Source: Strix aluco
Taxonomy: Eukaryota; Chordata; Aves; Strigiformes; Strigidae
Length of the DNA stretch: 64,000 nt
NCBI RefSeq assembly: GCF_031877795.1
Contig: NC_133933.1
Location: 23,588,029-23,652,028, forward strand
Reading direction: 5' to 3'
The translations under genes were made by a program, and so were the position numbers. Under the pieces are notes generated by a model. It was not told the origin of the DNA, did not search any database, and saw only the letters and a list, made by a program, of their open reading frames with translations. Below, piece by piece: positions 58,821-64,000 of the stretch; position 1 is the stretch's first letter, and each line of letters begins with the position of its first letter.

Positions 58821-58858
58821 TTAAAAAAAAAAAAAATCCCAAACAAAACAACAAACAG
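58821..58858 (-). repeat. A/C-rich tract (reverse T/G-rich type)
   Basis: A14 followed by TCCCAAACAAAACAACAAAC. The complement has the same T-run plus GTTTTGTTTGGG form as the intron tracts of COQ8A. Confidence 0.8.
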
Positions 58859-59464
58859 AAAAATGAATTCTCACATAAACCTTAAAAATCAGCAGACAGA
58901 GCTCTAGTGATTTACGTTTCCAAAGGAAATACCTTTTAGTCTGCAGCTGTTAAGTCCAAACATTGCAAATATAAGAAATGAGGACAGAAAACAAAGAGCA
59001 AGAATTAATTACTTGTCCCAACTGAGGCACACACAACTCGTAAAAACCCTTACGTGCTTTTTAAAAATTTGTTTGAATCACCTGTGTGAGGTCCTTGTTA
59101 AATATCAAAGTAGATTAGCTTGAACAAGTCTATTGAAAAAAGCACTACCTTAAAAATGCGTAGTTCAAAGCGTTATCTAAAAAAGTATTTGTAGAGATTA
59201 AATTCTGCATCTCAATGACATTGCATTATTCACAAAACCTTGCATAATGTTACATTTTGAAACACGGATATTGATCAGCTGTCAAAGAAAACAGAGCATG
59301 TTTGTGTAACAGATGGCCACTCAAGAAAAGAAAAAAAATAATCACATAATTTGGCTATTTCTAAAAAACTGACTCTTGGAGTAGAAGTAAAATTATTTTA
59401 AATGGTGGAGAAAACAGTAAGGTTCAGTCAGATCTGTATCTTTCACTGGCAACAAGCACTGTGA

Positions 59465-59470
59465 TTTATT
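59465..59470 (-). terminator. PSEN2: Predicted PSEN2 poly(A) signal
   Basis: AATAAA on the minus strand. It is the only canonical hexamer I found between the stop codon and about 58.3 kb. A GT-rich stretch (TGCTTGTTGCCAGTG) follows within 10-25 nt, as expected of a downstream element. Confidence 0.55.
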
Positions 59471-60447
59471 TTTTTTTAAATGAATTCACTCGAGGGTGTG
59501 TAAATATCCCTAGCATTAATGATGCCTTACGCAGAGTAATGTAACAGCAGATTAAAGTTTGCACCCCCCCTATTTTGATACAAACTGTGACAGGGTATTT
59601 CCAAAAGAGTCCCTCTGACAGCAAATACCTATTTTAAAATTTGTAATAAAAAAATAATCTTTAACAGTACCAAAAGCTAGGTAAACCAAGTCTCAATCAG
59701 TGTAAGAGGACCTCTTCATAAAGGGAAGGTAAATCCTCCTTTGGAATAGTTACAACAATGCACAGAAATGAGACCAGAAATACACACAAGAAGTCACAGG
59801 TCTGATTTACTAGAGTTGTGCAGTAATTTCCACTTTATGGCAATATGAGGATTGTATTATGGACCCAGAAAAAGATTTCCAAAAAGATAAAATGCTGGGA
59901 GGAGACAGGAAAAAGTATCTGTTTTCCCACGCTGAGGATATGATGCGCTAGGGCAGGCAGCTTTGCCTTCATCAGCTGTTAGCTGCAGTGGTGGATACGC
60001 TCAGAACCAGAAGCCTGATGTTTAAACATCCCACCACTGACATCCTGTCTAGATCCGTCATGGCTCACTATGTCTAAGGTCAGAATAAATAGGCATTTGG
60101 GGCAATTCCAACAGAAGTTGTGTGCACAGAGGCCAGCTTACGAAGTTCAGCCTCACTTCTCTAATGCTCACGACCAGGTGTAACGCGCTGCCCTGTTCTG
60201 TGCATGCTGGCTGCTATGCTTTTCTAATTACAAGTATAATTTACTTGCACCGCATGTCTCCACACCACTTCAAAAGTGTGAGAAACTCTGGAGTACAGTT
60301 AAACTTGACTGCAATTCCAGGGCTAAAATACCTTGGCTTCTGAAAGCACAGATCAGACCCTTCACCTCTCCAGTGTCACATGCTACATACACGTTTCTCT
60401 GCTCGCAACAGCCAGTGTGCACATCAAATAACATAAAAGTAATGCTC

Positions 60448-60455
60448 TGACGTCA
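60448..60455. promoter_or_regulatory. Perfect CRE (TGACGTCA) overlapping a MARE-like half site
   Basis: TGACGTCAGCA on the plus strand is a full palindromic CREB/ATF site whose right side also matches the C-MARE recognised by large MAF proteins. It sits in the predicted PSEN2 3' UTR in CpG-poor DNA. Confidence 0.4.
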
Positions 60456-60671
60456 GCAATGAGCCACGCTTTTCACTGGAGTCCAAGAGTCCTGTGAAAA
60501 AATCTCAGTTCAACATGTAACTATTAGATTTTTTAGTACCCATCATGTCACAGAGTTAGTGTTTTCCTTAGAAATATATGGCACTAAGTGTAAAACTTTA
60601 TGACTTACTCCAAACAGTGTACCATACTTCACAGCAAAACTTTAAAAAGAATCCTCTAACTCCCACTTCTT

Positions 60672-63527
<2,856 letters not shown>

Positions 63528-64000
63528 CTTGGTTCCACAGAAATAGGCCAAGAGCAGCAGACCAAAAAAAACCAAACAAAAAACCAACAAAACACAAAAG
63601 GTAGCTACATTTATAACTTGTTTTAATGCATGAAAGCCACGCTTCTGTGAAGCTTCTCTGGAATGGGTAAGCCCTTTGTTTCTTGGAGGTGTGATCATCA
63701 GGACCAGTTCAAGCACAGACATTTAGTGGCTTTGAGGAAAACACATGTTATTATTTGAAACAGTCAGTAGAGTACATGTTCACAGCAGCTTTGGCAGCTA
63801 CCCAGGAGTTCAATGGCTTTAACAAGTGAGTACGTACACAGAACTAAGCATTGCTCTGCAGAGGCTGGAATGACAAGTAAAACCAAGTAAAGTTAATACA
63901 CATTCCCACATTGTTATATCTTTGGGGTGGAGGTGCTCCCTAACTGGTCATATGACAAAAATGGATGACTAAGAGGACTGCCATTTATGAGAAAAGTTCT
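63528..64000 (-). other. PSEN2 intron (partial)
   Basis: Runs off the right edge. The segment 63561-63599 is an A/C-rich tract that forms the T/G-rich region before the loop-exon acceptor. The upstream helix 6 exon is not present. Confidence 0.8.

Larger units (their letters stand above)
56101..59444. other. Intergenic region downstream of PSEN2
   Basis: No gene supported. Contains the hairpin at 57972-57999, a purine-pyrimidine alternating stretch near 58337-58375, an A-rich tract at 58821-58858 and a doubtful MIR remnant at 58970-59060. If PSEN2 uses a more distal poly(A) site, the right part is 3' UTR. Confidence 0.6.
59445..60671 (-). other. PSEN2: PSEN2 3' UTR (end predicted)
   Basis: About 1.2 kb of AT-rich sequence between the PSEN2 stop codon and the first good poly(A) signal on the minus strand at 59465-59470. 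It contains a perfect TGACGTCA at 60448-60455. The length is plausible for a presenilin; the true end could lie further left. Confidence 0.55.

Noticed and set aside
58970..59060. Possible reverse MIR fragment near the PSEN2 3' end
   Set aside because: AAATGAGGACAG and ATTACTTGTCCCAACTGAGG are suggestive but too diverged to call; a weaker one near 62065-62105 likewise.

Overview
The window is vertebrate nuclear DNA, almost certainly from a bird. It carries two genes, both on the minus strand and both incomplete at a window edge. From about 60.6 kb to the right end are the last three coding exons of PSEN2 (presenilin-2, catalytic subunit of gamma-secretase). From about 45.8 kb down to the left end is most of COQ8A (ADCK3/CABC1, the mitochondrial UbiB-family atypical kinase/ATPase needed for coenzyme Q synthesis). 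The same neighbours lie in the same order and orientation on human 1q42. A diverged solo LTR of a type I know from avian ERVL-like elements, compact introns, and the near absence of other young repeats (no CR1 LINE recognised) favour a bird, probably not a galliform; the species cannot be told.

Layout, left to right. 1-45.8 kb: COQ8A read right to left. Twelve coding exons (exons 2-13 in human numbering) join in one continuous frame of 525 codons with GT-AG introns throughout. Every signature residue of the family is intact: KxGQ, the alanine-rich loop, the ATP lysine, the metal-binding Asp/Asn and DFG. The last two coding exons lie beyond base 1. The first, non-coding exon should lie in the CpG island at about 44.8-46.4 kb, followed by a first intron of about 12 kb. 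45.7-46.1 kb: core promoter with two outward-facing CCAAT boxes and a tandem GC-box array, the architecture of a divergent promoter. 46.4-59.4 kb: intergenic DNA with no gene I can support, holding several very old MIR-like SINE fragments, an AT-rich block and a perfect E-box hairpin. About 59.45-60.67 kb: PSEN2 3' UTR. 60.67-63.53 kb: PSEN2 exons encoding the end of the large cytosolic loop, the GxGD catalytic aspartate and the PALP-containing C-terminus.

The two genes are neighbours but do not share a pathway: COQ8A acts in the mitochondrial CoQ complex, PSEN2 in endosomal/lysosomal membranes. I found no operon-like system, CRISPR array, toxin or intact mobile element. Nothing here amounts to a new system. 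The more interesting points are the divergent promoter, the antisense-oriented LTR in COQ8A intron 4, a CRE/MARE-like site in the PSEN2 3' UTR and the divergent PSEN2 loop exon. Functions are recognised from remembered family sequences, not from a search.
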